DNA of 6,513 nt from Chitinophagaceae bacterium (GTDB taxonomy: Bacteria > Bacteroidota > Bacteroidia > Chitinophagales > Chitinophagaceae): NCBI GenBank assembly GCA_018061385.1, contig JAGOUF010000142.1, forward strand, positions 1 to 6,513. Direction: 5' to 3'. The notes under the pieces are model-generated. The model saw only the letters and a program-made list of their open reading frames with translations, was not told the DNA's origin and did not search any database. Shown one piece after another: positions 5,775 through 6,513 of the stretch. The translations under genes were made by a program, and so were the position numbers. How positions within the stretch are numbered: the first letter of the stretch is position 1; each line of letters starts with the position of its first letter.

Positions 5775-6513
5775 TTAACTATTTAAAGGGGCAACTTCTT
5801 GTATTTGTTTACCCGTTTTGCCAAATCTTCTTTCTCGGTTTTGAAAATCAATAATTGCATCGTATAAATTTTGTTTTCTAAAATCGGGCCAGCGTGTATT
5901 GGTAAAGTACAATTCGGCATACGCCAATTGGTACAATAGAAAATTGCTAATTCTGTATTCTCCACTTGTTCTAATCATTAATTCAGGATCAGGAAAATTG
6001 CTGGTGGTTAAATATTGTTGTATAGTAGTTTGGCTAATTTCTTCTGGATTGATTTTGCCTGCTTTTACATCTAATCCAATATTTTTTACTGCATTTAATA
6101 ATTCCCATCTAGAGCTATAACTTAAAGCCATTATTAAATTTAAACCAGTATTGTGGCTAGTCATTGCCAAAGCTTCTGCCAATTCGGCTTGAGCAAAATC
6201 TGGCAACATTTGCATATCGCCAATTACGTGTAGCTTAATGTTGTTTTTGTTTAAAATGGCCACTTCTTTATGTATGGTATCAACCAATAAAGCCATTAAT
6301 CCGTCAACTTCATTTTGTGGTCTATCCCAGTTTTCGGTGCTAAATGCATATAAAGTAAGGTATTCAATGCCCAGTTCTGCACTGCCTTCTACAATATCTC
6401 GTACACTTTCTACTCCATGAAAATGGCCAAATAAACGGTCTTCACCTTTTTCTTCAGCCCATCGTCCATTACCATCCATTATAATAGCAATGTGTTTGGG
6501 TAAACGGGTTTTA
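5775..6513 (-). CDS. uppS: Isoprenyl transferase / undecaprenyl diphosphate synthase (5' end outside window)
   Basis: The frame is open from the right edge to the TAA at 5775-5777, giving 245 visible residues. The coding sequence continues before the internal ATG at 6477-6479 as KTRLPKHIAII, the standard run-up to the MDGNGRW motif, so that Met is not the start and only a short N-terminus is missing. The enzyme makes C55-PP by cis-addition of isopentenyl units to farnesyl-PP at the membrane face; C55-P carries peptidoglycan and surface-glycan units. Compared without gaps to E. coli UppS, the key residues are present (visible numbering): Asp13 (catalytic), Arg26, His30, Phe57, Ser58, Asn61 and Trp62 of FSTENW, Arg181 and Arg187, Ser189 in RISNF, and Glu200 in AYAELYF. 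The E. coli chain-length residues Ala69 and Leu137 also match, which favours a C55 product. It is the first gene of the visible operon; no terminator separates it from bamA. Confidence 0.95.
   Translation of the reverse strand, partial: KTRLPKHIAIIMDGNGRWAEEKGEDRLFGHFHGVESVRDIVEGSAELGIEYLTLYAFSTENWDRPQNEVDGLMALLVDTIHKEVAILNKNNIKLHVIGDMQMLPDFAQAELAEALAMTSHNTGLNLIMALSYSSRWELLNAVKNIGLDVKAGKINPEEISQTTIQQYLTTSNFPDPELMIRTSGEYRISNFLLYQLAYAELYFTNTRWPDFRKQNLYDAIIDFQNRERRFGKTGKQIQEVAPLNS

Noticed and set aside
5783..5965. Small minus-strand frame overlapping the uppS 3' end
   Set aside because: It is a frame-shifted reading of the conserved UppS C-terminal region, whose proper frame carries all catalytic residues.
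6477..6479. ATG at the MDGNGRW motif as the uppS start
   Set aside because: The 11 codons before it read KTRLPKHIAII, the conserved run-up of the family, and the frame stays open to the right edge, so the start lies outside the window.

Overview
The window is AT-rich chromosomal DNA from a member of the Bacteroidota. Three things point there: a type IX secretion (T9SS) C-terminal sorting domain on a modular surface protein, the gene order uppS-bamA-ompH-ompH, and A/T-rich sequence without a Shine-Dalgarno motif in front of the start codons. The divergent second OmpH protein and the way BamA ends look to me most like the Chitinophagaceae or a close relative. That placement is from memory, not from a search.

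Layout. Positions 1-1371 (+) hold the 3' part of a large secreted, cell-surface T9SS cargo protein; its start lies left of the window. A strong hairpin-plus-T-run terminator follows directly. Positions 1372-1723 are a convergent intergenic stretch with no gene. It holds that terminator, an imperfect inverted repeat (1628-1666) and a 42-bp perfect palindrome (1668-1709) that ends the leftward operon. From 1724 to the right edge everything is on the minus strand and, in transcription order, reads: uppS (cut at its 5' end by the window edge), bamA, an OmpH/Skp-family chaperone gene, and a second, divergent OmpH-family gene.

How the genes work together. The minus-strand block is an envelope-building operon. 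UppS makes the C55 isoprenoid carrier used for peptidoglycan and surface glycans. BamA is the core of the outer-membrane beta-barrel insertase. The two OmpH-like proteins are predicted periplasmic holdase chaperones that would escort unfolded barrels to BamA. The last three genes are spaced 39 and 38 bp apart with no terminator between them, consistent with co-transcription. The 122-bp gap between uppS and bamA also lacks a terminator, but it could hold an extra promoter. The plus-strand T9SS cargo gene converges on this operon and is probably an independent unit.

I see no mobile element, CRISPR array, RNA gene, phage gene or defence system, and nothing that qualifies as an undescribed system. 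The points most worth a second look are the divergent OmpH paralogue, the non-canonical BamA C-terminus, the POTRA3 insertion and the paired palindromes between the convergent units.
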